From the NCBI GenBank assembly GCA_011774835.1, contig JAACAK010000063.1:1-63245 (forward strand): a DNA stretch of 63,245 nt. Reading direction: 5' to 3'. The DNA is from Candidatus Kutchimonas denitrificans. GTDB lineage: Bacteria > Gemmatimonadota > Gemmatimonadetes > Palauibacterales > KS3-K002. The notes beneath the pieces are model-generated. The model saw only the letters and a program-made list of their open reading frames with translations. It did not search any database and was not told the DNA's origin. Below, piece by piece: positions 55,455 to 63,239 of the stretch (positions are counted from its first letter, which is position 1; each line of letters begins with the position of its first letter). Position numbers and translations under genes: made by a program.

Positions 55455-56315
55455 ATGTCTGAATCGAGCGATTACTCGAGCGCTCGCGGATTGGTGGTCT
55501 TGGGCCTGGCAACGATGCTGGGCCTTTTGTTCATCGGCTGCTCGACGGAGCCCCGGGAGATCATCCTGGCGTCGACGACGTCCACCGAGGATAGCGGGCT
55601 GTTCGAACGGCTGCTGCCGGCGTTCCGCGAGGCGCACCCCGGATACCGGGTGCGGGTTATCGCGGTGGGTTCGGGCGAAGCCTTGCGGCTGGCCGCCCGG
55701 GGCGACGCCGACGCCGTGCTGGCCCATTCGCCGGGGGCGGAGGAGGAGTTCATGGCGGCGGGCCACGGCGAGTCGCGGCAGCCCGTGATGTACAACGACT
55801 TCGTGATCGTCGGCCCGCCGGCAGGTTCGGCCCGGCACTGCGCCCTGGAGTCGGCCGCTGCCGCGCTGGCCTGCATCGCGGCCGACAGTGCCACGTTCAT
55901 CTCTCGAGGTGACGACTCGGGGACGCACGCCAGGGAGCGCCGGCTGTGGGACTTGGCGGGTATCGAGGCCGACGGGGAATGGTACCTCGAGGCGGGCCAG
56001 GGGATGGGCGCGGTGCTGATGATGGCCAGCGAGATGGATGCCTACACCCTGACCGACCGGGGCACCTACCTCAGTCTGCGGGAGCGCCTGCACCTGTCCG
56101 TGCTGGTGGAGGGTGACCCGATCCTGAGGAACCAGTACTCGGTGATCGTCGTCCGCGATGCGGCCGAGCTCGAGGGCGCCCGCACTTTCGCCGACTGGAT
56201 CACTTCCGAACCAGCCCAGTCTCTGATCGGCGCCTTCGGGACCGAACGCTTCGGACGCCGGCTCTTCACCCCGAACGCCGGCCAAACTTCGCAAGAATTG
56301 AAAATTGAAAATTGA
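55455..56315 (+). CDS. tupA: Tungstate ABC transporter, substrate-binding lipoprotein
   Basis: A protein of 286 residues with lipobox LLFIGCS. The mature start STTSTEDSGLFERLLPAF and the later MYNDFVIVGPP and SRGDDSGTH motifs are typical of TupA/WtpA-like proteins, which bind tungstate (less often molybdate) through the TTST loop. ATG 55455 is in frame and lies in the operon context; ATG 55451 is out of frame. The C-terminus (SQELKIEN) is encoded by the first bases of an AAATTGAA repeat, so the reading frame runs into the repeat before its stop. Confidence 0.9.
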   Translation: MSESSDYSSARGLVVLGLATMLGLLFIGCSTEPREIILASTTSTEDSGLFERLLPAFREAHPGYRVRVIAVGSGEALRLAARGDADAVLAHSPGAEEEFMAAGHGESRQPVMYNDFVIVGPPAGSARHCALESAAAALACIAADSATFISRGDDSGTHARERRLWDLAGIEADGEWYLEAGQGMGAVLMMASEMDAYTLTDRGTYLSLRERLHLSVLVEGDPILRNQYSVIVVRDAAELEGARTFADWITSEPAQSLIGAFGTERFGRRLFTPNAGQTSQELKIEN

Positions 56316-56370
56316 ATGTGATCATTGGAACTTCACCTTGAAATTTGAACATCGAAAATTGACCATTCCC
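56297..56370. repeat. AT-rich word repeat (AAATTGAA) between tupA and tupB
   Basis: The word TTGAAAA is repeated several times (AATTGAAAATTGAAAATTG, then TTGAAATTTGAACATCGAAA). In a GC-rich region this patch is conspicuous. The repeat begins inside the last codons of tupA. No long opposite arm is seen. Confidence 0.75.
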
Positions 56371-56381
56371 GGCCCCCGCCC

Positions 56382-57098
56382 ATGGACGTGCTAGTAGACG
56401 CCGCCCGCCAGGCCCTAGCCCTCCTGCTGAGCGGTGACCCCTACCTCTGGGGAATCATCGCCCGCTCGCTCCAGGTCTCCGGCAGCGCCGTCGCCCTTGG
56501 GCTCCTGGTCGGCATCCCCATCGGCACCTGGCTGGGCCTGACCCGGTTCCCGGGCCGCGGCATCGCGGTCGCTCTGGTGAACACCGGGCTCGCTCTGCCG
56601 CCGGTGGTGGTGGGGCTGTTCGTCTATCTGCTGCTGTCGCGCCAGGGGCCGTTCGGCGAGCTGGGCTGGCTGTATACGACCAGCGCCATGATCGCTGCCC
56701 AGGTCGTGCTCGCCGCGCCCTACGTGGCGGCCATCACGCTGGCCGCCGTCCAGGCGGTGCCGCCGGAGCTCCGGCTGCAGGCCCGGGCCCTGGGCGCCGG
56801 CCGCTGGCAAGCGCTGCTGCTTCACCTGCGTGAGGCCCGCCTGTCGCTCATGGCGGCGGTGGCCGCCGGGTTCGGCGCGGTGATCTCCGAGGTCGGCGCC
56901 GTGATGATGGTGGGCGGCAACGTGCACGGCGAGACGCGGGTGATCACCACGGCGATCGTGCTGGAGACGCGGCGCGGCCAGTTCGCCACCGCCATGGCCC
57001 TGGGTCTCATCCTGTTGGCCATCGCCTTCGCTGCCAACGCGTTCATCACCCGAGTCCAGCAGGCGGCTCCGCGGCGACGGCGGCCGCTGACGAGCTGA
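56382..57098 (+). CDS. tupB: Tungstate ABC transporter, permease
   Basis: A protein of 238 residues with five or six membrane helices. The EAA loop is visible as QARALGAGRWQALLLHLREAR, and NTGLALPPVVVGLFVYLLLS is the family's typical helix. The TupB/MolybdateB-like fold and the gene order A-B-C fit. The ATG at 56382 follows a C-rich stretch without a clear Shine-Dalgarno, which may indicate coupling or leaderless-like initiation after the repeat. The next gene overlaps by one base (TGATG). Confidence 0.9.
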   Translation: MDVLVDAARQALALLLSGDPYLWGIIARSLQVSGSAVALGLLVGIPIGTWLGLTRFPGRGIAVALVNTGLALPPVVVGLFVYLLLSRQGPFGELGWLYTTSAMIAAQVVLAAPYVAAITLAAVQAVPPELRLQARALGAGRWQALLLHLREARLSLMAAVAAGFGAVISEVGAVMMVGGNVHGETRVITTAIVLETRRGQFATAMALGLILLAIAFAANAFITRVQQAAPRRRRPLTS

Positions 57099-58204
57099 TG
57101 GGAGGTGGGAAGGAGGCCCGGCGCGGCGATGTGCTGCTGAGCGGCGAAGGGTTGGTTCGCCGTTACGACGATGCGACGGTGGTGGATGTCGACTCCATCG
57201 AGGTGCGGACCGGCGAAGTGCTGGCGGTGCTCGGTCCCAACGGCGCTGGCAAGTCGACGCTGCTGCGTCTGTTGGCGGCGCTCGAAGCGCCGGAAGATGG
57301 CCGGCTGCTGTACCGCGGGCGCGCCGTAGGTCGAGACGATCCCGAGCTGCGCCGCACGGTCGCCGCCGTCCTGCAACGGCCGTACCTGTGGCGCGGCACG
57401 GTGGCGGGCAACGTCGAGTTCGCGCTCAAGGCCCGGCGGCTATCGGCGTCGGAGCGGCGCGAACGCGTGCGCCAGGCGTTGCAGATGGTGGATATCGTCG
57501 ACCTGGCGGACGTACCCGTGGATACGCTGTCGGGTGGCGAGGCGCAGCGGGTCGCGCTGGCACGGGCGCTGGCGGTGGAGCCCGAGATCCTGTTCCTGGA
57601 CGAGCCCACCGCCGACCTCGATGTCAGCGTGCGTCGCCGCCTGCTCGGCGACCTCGAGCGGATCGTCCGGCACGCGGCGCCGGCGATCGTGCTGGTCACA
57701 CACGACCCGGGCGAGGCGTTCGCGCTGGCGGATCGGGTCGTGGTGATGGAGGGTGGTCGGATCGTGCAGGCGGGCACGCCGGCCGAGATCTTCGAGTCGC
57801 CCGCCACCGAGTTCGTCGCGTCGTTCACCGGCGCCGAGTTCATGCTGAACGGCACGGTGAGCAAGGTGGACGAAGGTACGATGACCGTGCGCCTGGAGTC
57901 GGGCGCCTCGCTGGAGGCCGCCGGATCCGCCGAGCCCGGCGCTCGTGTGCGGGTCGGCTACCGTCCCGAGGACGTGGTGGTCAGCCTGCCGCAGTCATCG
58001 TCCACCAGCGCCCGCAACCGGTTCGACACGACCGTCGCCCACCTGCACCCCCGGGGCGGCCTGGTCCGGCTGCGGCTGGAGGCGGATTCGCTGAGCCTGG
58101 AGGCGGTGATCACCCGGCACGCGATGGAGGAGCTGGGTCTCCAGGTCGGGACGTCGGTGGTGGCCCAGGTGAAGGCGACGGCCTTGCATGTCTTCCCAGC
58201 TTGA
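57098..58204 (+). CDS. tupC: Tungstate ABC transporter, ATP-binding protein with TOBE domain
   Basis: A protein of 368 residues. Walker A GPNGAGKST, the signature LSGGEAQRVALARAL, Walker B ILFLDEPTADLD and the H-loop THD are all intact. Residues about 250-368 form a C-terminal substrate or anion-sensing extension of TOBE type ending in VVAQVKATALHVFPA. The ATG overlaps the tupB stop codon. TupABC imports tungstate for tungsto-enzymes such as aldehyde or formate oxidoreductases, or imports molybdate where it is the only system. No molybdenum-cofactor genes lie in the window. Confidence 0.92.
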   Translation: MGGGKEARRGDVLLSGEGLVRRYDDATVVDVDSIEVRTGEVLAVLGPNGAGKSTLLRLLAALEAPEDGRLLYRGRAVGRDDPELRRTVAAVLQRPYLWRGTVAGNVEFALKARRLSASERRERVRQALQMVDIVDLADVPVDTLSGGEAQRVALARALAVEPEILFLDEPTADLDVSVRRRLLGDLERIVRHAAPAIVLVTHDPGEAFALADRVVVMEGGRIVQAGTPAEIFESPATEFVASFTGAEFMLNGTVSKVDEGTMTVRLESGASLEAAGSAEPGARVRVGYRPEDVVVSLPQSSSTSARNRFDTTVAHLHPRGGLVRLRLEADSLSLEAVITRHAMEELGLQVGTSVVAQVKATALHVFPA

Positions 58205-58244
58205 TGTCTGTCTGAGCTCGAAGCCATCGCCGGAGGTCCCGAGA

Positions 58245-58440
58245 TGCTGTCCTCCAGAGTCAGCGCCCCGCGGTAGTCCTGTACCTCGCGCTGTTCATTG
58301 GCTGCGGTACCGACGGGACGGGCCCAGCCGACATCGCGCTGGACGATGGCAAGCTGCCGCTCAGCGTGACGCTGCCGCCGCTGGCCGCGGGCGCGGTTTC
58401 GTTGACTGGAGAATTTCGGGAAAGTTGGCGACCGCCGTCC
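58245..58440 (+). other. Open frame resembling a lipoprotein start, probably a fragment
   Basis: In the frame reading VVLYLALFIGCGTDGTGP there is a hydrophobic stretch ending in a lipobox-like FIGC, followed by a Gly/Thr linker and LPLSVTLPPLAAGAVS. The frame ends soon after and I find no start codon with a Shine-Dalgarno. It may be a decayed or very short lipoprotein gene in the 248-base gap between tupC and the convergent gene. Confidence 0.35.
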
Positions 58441-58452
58441 TGGCGGCGCTGA

Positions 58453-59034
58453 CTACTTCGACCGCTTCTTCGCCTCCCAAGCCAGCCAGCGGTCCGCCGC
58501 CTGCAGCGTGGCCAGCGTGGCCGACTGCTCCACCGAGTTGTCCACCAGGCAGGCCCCCACCAGCGGCGTGGCCTTCGTGTTGAGCCCGTAGACCCCCACC
58601 ACCACGATCGGGCTCTCGAAGATCCGCAGCACCCGGGCGCCCTTGAGCCCCAGCATCACGCTGCCGCCTTCCGCGTTGTTGAGCGCGTCCAGCGTTGCCC
58701 GCGCGGCGATCTCGGCCCGGGCACCGGGGAACTCCGGGCCCTCGGCCTCGCCCTCGAACTCACCGGCGGCTGAGTACACCGTCACCTTGCAGCGGAAAAC
58801 GTTGGGCGACACCCGGACCATCTCCGTCGACCGGTAGATGTAGCGCCGCCGCGGGACCGCCGGGACCACCTGCCCTTCGCCGGGCGCGCCCGGCTTCGGC
58901 TCCGCCTCCGACGGCCGCGTCGCCTCCTGAATCGCCGCCAGCAGCTGCTCCTCCGGCAGGCCGCCCTCGGCCAGCCAGTCCGGATACGGCCACTTCTTCC
59001 GTTGCTTCCTGAATTCGTCCAGCGGGTCGCTCAT
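58453..59034 (-). CDS. Hypothetical protein
   Basis: A protein of 193 residues, soluble, start ATG 59034. An N-terminal charged part (LDEFRKQRKKWPYPDWLAEGGLPEEQ), a Pro-rich linker and an alpha/beta region with VRVSPNVFRCKVTVYSAAGEFEG, then GSVMLGLKGARVLRIFESPIVVVGVYGL. The C-terminal part resembles the type of domain that binds small ligands, but I cannot name a family. The gene is alone and converges on the tupC gene. Confidence 0.7.
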   Translation of the reverse strand: MSDPLDEFRKQRKKWPYPDWLAEGGLPEEQLLAAIQEATRPSEAEPKPGAPGEGQVVPAVPRRRYIYRSTEMVRVSPNVFRCKVTVYSAAGEFEGEAEGPEFPGARAEIAARATLDALNNAEGGSVMLGLKGARVLRIFESPIVVVGVYGLNTKATPLVGACLVDNSVEQSATLATLQAADRWLAWEAKKRSK

Positions 59035-59147
59035 CGTCTCTTACCGCCACCTGATGACTACCGGTAGGGATGGAGGGGCGGGGGTGGAAAGGCTACCCCT
59101 TGGAGAGGCAAGTATGCGGCCAGCTCTCCGGACCGTCGCCCTCGGTC

Positions 59148-59153
59148 TATAAT
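59148..59153 (+). promoter_or_regulatory. Possible -10 element in the AT-rich patch before the propeller-like gene
   Basis: TATAAT occurs at the start of an AT-rich segment (TCTATAATTAACTGTGAGA) that contrasts with the GC-rich surroundings. No good -35 is present at 17 bases. The distance to the start codon at 59312 is 158 bases. Confidence 0.35.
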
Positions 59154-59311
59154 TAACTGTGAGATAACAAGATAGCTAATGGACCCGTGGCCGGGAGCCT
59201 CCGTTCCCCAGCCCCCCCTCGGGCAATATGACCGGCGGACGGACGATCTCGGACCTTCCGGGCGGGCGTGTTGACGGCCCGATGAGGCCCCTTGCCTAGC
59301 CTCCAGCGTAC

Positions 59312-60265
59312 ATGGGTGGGACCGTGCTTCTCTGGCGAACCGGGTCGGCGCCGGCGAAGGAGGCCGCCGAGGTCCCGGCGTTCACCGCCATCCGCTCCAT
59401 CGGGCTGCGGGCCGAGGCGGGCGGTCGCCTCACGGTGACCGACCTGCTCCCCGTCGCCTCGGGCCGGATCTGGGTGGCCGACGCCCGGGCCGGCGTCCTG
59501 GAGGTCTACTCGCAGGCCGGCCGGCGGCTAACCGTGCTGGGCCGCGCCGCGACGGGGCTGCGGCGTCCGGTGAGCCTGACGGGGTTCCACGGCCGCTGGA
59601 TCGTCGCGCTGGACGGCGGCCGGGCGGCGCTGAGTATCCTGGACGAGCGGGGCCGGACGCTCCGCCGCTTCCTCCTCCCCGAGGTCGACAGACCCCGCCA
59701 GGTCTGCAACGTGGACGATCGCCTGCTGGCGGTGGTGGGAACCGGTTGGGGCCGGGGCGCCGGCCGGCTGCTGCATCTGTACACGCCATCCGGCGAGCAC
59801 CTGGAGTCGCTCCACGGCGAGCCGAGCTGGGGCCGGGCTCGCGTGTGGGGGCGGGGGCGGGCCTACGCGACGGTGTTGGACGGCCGGGTCTGCGTCGGCG
59901 ACACGCGGACCGACTCCTTTGCGATCTACGACCTCGACAACCGCGGCGTCCTCTCGTTCACCAGCGTCGCCGCCCGGCTCGCCGCCCGTTTGGGCCGAGA
60001 CTCGGATTTCACCGCCGACCTCCGTGGTCTGTTCGCCACTACGCGCGGTCCGCTGATCGCGCTGTACCTTCGGAGCCGTCATGCGAGCCCGTTCCTGTAC
60101 GATGCGTACGCCCCCGACGGGAGGCCGCTCGCGCTGGGATGGGAGAGCCGGGAGCGGATCGTCGGGATCGAGGGCCCGCTCTTCTACTCGGTGCGCCGAA
60201 CGAGCCGGTCCTGCGCCCGGCTGCGGGTCTGGAAGCTGAGGTACGGAGGTCCCGGAACTAGCTAG
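59312..60265 (+). CDS. 6-bladed beta-propeller-like protein
   Basis: A protein of 317 residues. Repeats such as ASGRIWVADARAGVLEVYSQAGRRL and ALDGGRAALSILDERGRTLRRF show the blade pattern of the 6-bladed propeller family common in Gemmatimonadota (DUF4934/NHL-like). No signal peptide is evident at the chosen start, which would be unusual, so the start may be misplaced; the in-frame codon at 59282 is followed by a stop. No Shine-Dalgarno precedes 59312. Ligand or partner unknown. Confidence 0.7.
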   Translation: MGGTVLLWRTGSAPAKEAAEVPAFTAIRSIGLRAEAGGRLTVTDLLPVASGRIWVADARAGVLEVYSQAGRRLTVLGRAATGLRRPVSLTGFHGRWIVALDGGRAALSILDERGRTLRRFLLPEVDRPRQVCNVDDRLLAVVGTGWGRGAGRLLHLYTPSGEHLESLHGEPSWGRARVWGRGRAYATVLDGRVCVGDTRTDSFAIYDLDNRGVLSFTSVAARLAARLGRDSDFTADLRGLFATTRGPLIALYLRSRHASPFLYDAYAPDGRPLALGWESRERIVGIEGPLFYSVRRTSRSCARLRVWKLRYGGPGTS

Positions 60266-60319
60266 CGGCCGTCACCTAGACAGCGTCCAGGGTAGCACCC
60301 TCTCCTCCTGGACTCGAAA

Positions 60320-60348
60320 TAGACGACGGCCGACAATCGGAGTATCTT
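60320..60348 (+). promoter_or_regulatory. Possible promoter of the hicBA module
   Basis: TAGACG (60320-60325), 17 bases, TATCTT (60343-60348). GGAAGGAG follows and the hicB ATG is at 60370. TA modules are usually autoregulated, but this HicB lacks an obvious DNA-binding domain, so the operator is unclear. Confidence 0.45.
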
Positions 60349-60369
60349 CAGAATGGAAGGAGCGAAGCG

Positions 60370-60567
60370 ATGAAGTATAAGATCGTTCTCAAAGAGACAG
60401 AAGAAGGCTACAGCGTTTCCGTCCCCGGTTTGCCGGGATGCTGGTCGCAAGGGGCAACGGAGGACGAAGCGCTGGAAAACATCCGGGATGCCATCCAGGA
60501 GTATTTGGCCGCGCGTGATGATTTGGTGAAAGACGCGGTCGTGCGCGAAGTCGAAGTCACCTCCTAG
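60370..60567 (+). CDS. hicB: HicB-family antitoxin
   Basis: A protein of 65 residues with the partial RNase H-like fold: YKIVLKETEEGYSVSVPGLPGCWSQGATEDEALENI, the GxSV.vPxLPGC and eAlenI blocks being typical. It is a short form without the C-terminal helix-turn-helix or ribbon-helix-helix found in longer HicB proteins. It would block the toxin HicA by binding. GGAAGGAG precedes the start. The antitoxin gene comes first, the reverse of the classical hicAB order but common among short HicB. Confidence 0.9.
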   Translation: MKYKIVLKETEEGYSVSVPGLPGCWSQGATEDEALENIRDAIQEYLAARDDLVKDAVVREVEVTS

Positions 60568-60569
60568 CC

Positions 60570-60782
60570 TTGCCGAAGATCCCCGGCGTCAATCATCAGG
60601 ATGCCGTGCGAGCGTTGGAGAAGGCCGGCTTCCGAGTTATCCGTCAGGGCAAGCACATCGTCATGACGGATGGCGTTCGGATCCTGACGATTCCTCGGAA
60701 CAGCCCGGTCAACGCTTACACCATGGGCGGAATCGTGCGAGACGCGGGACTCACCGTAGAGGAGTTTCGGAACCTTCTCTAG
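60570..60782 (+). CDS. hicA: HicA-family toxin (mRNA interferase)
   Basis: A protein of 70 residues with the double-stranded-RNA-binding-like fold: DAVRALEKAGFRVIRQGKHIVM, with the catalytic His in GKH, and TIPRNSPVNAYTMGGIVRDAGLTVEEF. TTG at 60570 is 2 bases after the hicB stop and has no own Shine-Dalgarno, so translation depends on coupling. HicA cleaves mRNA in a ribosome-independent manner in known systems. Both genes look intact. There are no signs of a genomic island around them. Confidence 0.9.
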   Translation: MPKIPGVNHQDAVRALEKAGFRVIRQGKHIVMTDGVRILTIPRNSPVNAYTMGGIVRDAGLTVEEFRNLL

Positions 60783-60813
60783 TGTGCGGCCGTTGTTTGC
60801 GCAGCTCGTCGAT

Positions 60814-61839
60814 TCAGAGTCCCAGCGCCTCGAGAGCTGATCGCCAGCGCTCGATCAACCGTGCCTCCTGGTCGCGCAGCTCCCAGCCCGGCGGCTCGGC
60901 GTCGCGGCGATGCTCCAGGTGCCATTCGATCGTGGGCGCCAGCCAGTCCTCCAGCGGTGTGGGCCGGTACTCCAGCTCGTGCTGCGCCTTGGCGATGGAA
61001 TGGAGATGGTCGCCCCAGGTCGTGTACGGCGAGAGCTTGTCGGGGTCGATCCCGGCCCGGGCGATGACCGGGCTCGGGATGTCGATGATCTCGGGATCTT
61101 TGCCCAGCACGGCGGCCGACCGCTGGACGAACCCACGCAGGCTGACGATCTCGCGGCTGCCGAGGTTGTAGGCGTTCCCCGCCAGCTCGGCGCCCTTCTC
61201 CATAATGGTCACCACTGCGGTCACCACATCCCCCGAGTAGACGGCCCGGTGCATCTCGACCCCGGCGTCCGGCAGGATGATCCGGCCGTCTTCGAGGATG
61301 CGGCGCCAGTAGGACCACGCCCGGAGGCTGTAGTCCCGGGGGCCCAGCACGGCGGGCAGGCGAACCGTGACGAACGGGAAGCCGTCCTCCGCGTTCGCCT
61401 TCATCAGGACCTCCTCGCCTTCCCGTCGCTTGATGCCGTAGTCGTACGGGTAAGTGCCCAGCCGCTCGCGCAGCGGCCGGCCGCGCTCGAAGTCCTCCTC
61501 GCGGTAGGGGCTCGGGATCCCCTCACAGACGCTGTAGACGGCCAGGGTGCTGGTGTGGACGAGGAGCCCGCAGCGGCCGCCGAAGATGCGGACCGCCTGC
61601 CCGGCGTCCTCGGCGGTGTAGCTCATGTTGTCCCAGACGACGTCCCAATCGTTCTTCGAGGCCGCCGCCTCGAGGTCGGCGTCGTTCTTGCGGTCGCCAG
61701 CGATGTGCTCGACGCCGTCGGGCAGCTCGATGGGGTGCTTGCCGCGGGTGAAGACCGAAACGGAGTGACCGGCCTCGTGCAGGGCGATGGCGGTGTGGTG
61801 CCCGACAAAGCGGGTGCCGCCGATGATCAGGACTTTCAC
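60814..61839 (-). CDS. NAD-dependent epimerase/dehydratase
   Basis: A protein of 341 residues, extended SDR type. The nucleotide motif is GGTRFVG (7-13), and residues HTSTLAVYSVCEGIPSPYREED continue the fold. The catalytic Y/K pair appears as YDYGIKRREGE, with spacing slightly off the canonical YxxxK, as in some CSP41-like or isoflavone-reductase-like members. Sugar-nucleotide substrates are possible, but the family is too broad to decide. It ends 31 bases from the hicA stop, convergent. The next gene upstream starts close by (61849). Confidence 0.84.
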   Translation of the reverse strand: MKVLIIGGTRFVGHHTAIALHEAGHSVSVFTRGKHPIELPDGVEHIAGDRKNDADLEAAASKNDWDVVWDNMSYTAEDAGQAVRIFGGRCGLLVHTSTLAVYSVCEGIPSPYREEDFERGRPLRERLGTYPYDYGIKRREGEEVLMKANAEDGFPFVTVRLPAVLGPRDYSLRAWSYWRRILEDGRIILPDAGVEMHRAVYSGDVVTAVVTIMEKGAELAGNAYNLGSREIVSLRGFVQRSAAVLGKDPEIIDIPSPVIARAGIDPDKLSPYTTWGDHLHSIAKAQHELEYRPTPLEDWLAPTIEWHLEHRRDAEPPGWELRDQEARLIERWRSALEALGL

Positions 61840-61848
61840 GGCGACGGA

Positions 61849-62085
61849 CTAAGCGATCGGTTCGGAGCGGGCGAACAGCTCCGCCAGCCTGGCTTCATCC
61901 ATCTGGGCGAGCTGCTGCTCCGCCGTCGCCGGGTCGCCGCTCTCGTGGATGATCTGCCGCGGCCGCTGGGCCGGAGTCGACAGGCAGACGAACATGATGC
62001 GGGCCGCCGCCTTGCCGCCCGGCTGGCCGCCGGAGACGTAGGCCTCCCACTCGTCGAACTGGTCGTCCATGAAGGTCCAGCGCAT
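61849..62085 (-). CDS. Small hypothetical protein
   Basis: A protein of 78 residues starting MRWTFMDDQFDEW, preceded by AGGAGAGG at 5 bases; the alternative ATG 62106 adds seven residues without a better site. It includes GGKAAARIMFVCLSTPAQRPRQIIHESGDPA, a mixed stretch with a single Cys. No family. It is located upstream of the epimerase gene by 9 bases and may be cotranscribed with it and the gene at 62134. Confidence 0.62.
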   Translation of the reverse strand: MRWTFMDDQFDEWEAYVSGGQPGGKAAARIMFVCLSTPAQRPRQIIHESGDPATAEQQLAQMDEARLAELFARSEPIA

Positions 62086-62133
62086 GAGCGCCTCTCCTCG
62101 CCTCATGTATCTCTTGTCGGTCGGGTCGGGTAG

Positions 62134-62400
62134 TCAGGTCAGCCGCTTCATCGCCACCGAGCGCTGCAGCAGCGCCCGCAGCTCGTCGTCGGTCACCTGC
62201 TTCGCCGCTTCCTTCGGCATCTTCGGCTTCCCGGCCGGCAGCGTGTTGTAGCGGTCGGGCACCGCCCGCACCGGGTCGCGGAAGATGACCATCAGGTTGG
62301 GCGCCTGCCTGTCGGTGCCGGCGTGCATAGTGAACTCGGCCAGCCACTTGCGGCCGTTCACCTCGAACTCGCGCTTCGCGGGTCGGACTTTCCTGGGCAC
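62134..62400 (-). CDS. Small hypothetical protein
   Basis: A protein of 88 residues with a GTG start after GGAGGAG. It begins with a basic segment PRKVRPAKREFEVNGRKWLAEF that reads like a beta strand and turn, and ends in a helical part TDDELRALLQRSVAMKRL. No family recognised. It is the first of three minus-strand genes (62134, 61849, 60814) with short gaps. Confidence 0.62.
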   Translation of the reverse strand: MPRKVRPAKREFEVNGRKWLAEFTMHAGTDRQAPNLMVIFRDPVRAVPDRYNTLPAGKPKMPKEAAKQVTDDELRALLQRSVAMKRLT

Positions 62401-62528
62401 TGCTCCTCCATCGTGAACCGCAGCTCTCCGCGGTAGTTTCCATGGGGCAGGGCATCATTTAAGCGATTGTCCCGTGGCTGGCAAGGGAGCGCGTTCGGCC
62501 GGTCGGGTGGGGAAAAAGTGCCGCGCGG

Positions 62529-63239
62529 CTACTGCGGCTCGGGATCCGCGCTCAGTCGCGTTTCCATCAGCTCGAAGAAGGGCTCGAGGCCAAGCGCCAG
62601 CAACCGTCCCAGCGAGTGTCCCGTGAGCGCCTTCGCTCGTCGGCCCAGGTAATCTTCGCTTCCATAAGCGAATCGCTCCGCAAGCTCGTTTCGCGTCGGA
62701 ATCTTCGCCTGGTGGACCGCATACTCGACCACCCGGGCCAGGCGCAGCCACTGGAAAACCGCCGCCGGGTTGGTCACCCGGCACCTGCGGAAAAGGGCTT
62801 CGAGACCGCGGGCGCTCTTCAGTCCGTACTTTTCGGCCCACCTGTCGACGGTCCTGACTTCCGGCACGATGATAACCGCGAGCGACAGCGCCTCCACCAC
62901 CGCCGGGTCGGCACAACCGACGGCGCGGGCCGCTCTGGGCACGAGCCAGGCTCGCTCGTCGATGACCTGTTGAACCGTCGACCGTAGTTCCTCCTCGTAG
63001 GCAGCGTGGTCGGCCGTGTGCAGGATGCGTCGGTAACCGAGCGCTTCGAGGTGCTGATGAGTTTCCCAAGCGCCCGATACAGGTTGCAAGGACACAATGC
63101 AGATCGGGTACCACGCGTCCGCGGCCCACGACTCCAACGTCCTCAGCACATCATCAGCGCCAGGGTCAACATCGAGGATCAGAGCCGCCGGCGGATCCTG
63201 CAACGTGGCGGCCTCGGACCAGCTGGTGCGCTCCGGCAC
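62529..63239 (-). CDS. AraC-like transcriptional regulator with unusual N-terminal domain, may continue past the window
   Basis: At least 236 residues; the frame is open to the right edge and GTG 63239 is only a provisional start. The C-terminal half (about 125-225) resembles an AraC-type pair of helix-turn-helices: KYGLKSARGLEALFRRCRVTNPAAVFQWLRL followed by LAERFAYGSEDYLGRRAKALTG. The N-terminal half (AALILDVDPGADDVLRTLESWAADAWYPICIVSL) looks like a degenerate receiver or alpha/beta domain without the phosphorylation residues clearly present. It may regulate the small genes that follow on the same strand. Confidence 0.62.
   Translation of the reverse strand: MPERTSWSEAATLQDPPAALILDVDPGADDVLRTLESWAADAWYPICIVSLQPVSGAWETHQHLEALGYRRILHTADHAAYEEELRSTVQQVIDERAWLVPRAARAVGCADPAVVEALSLAVIIVPEVRTVDRWAEKYGLKSARGLEALFRRCRVTNPAAVFQWLRLARVVEYAVHQAKIPTRNELAERFAYGSEDYLGRRAKALTGHSLGRLLALGLEPFFELMETRLSADPEPQ

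Noticed and set aside
60370-60782. hicBA as sign of a genomic island
   Set aside because: There is no integrase, tRNA, direct repeat or clear base-composition change nearby, so an island cannot be claimed.
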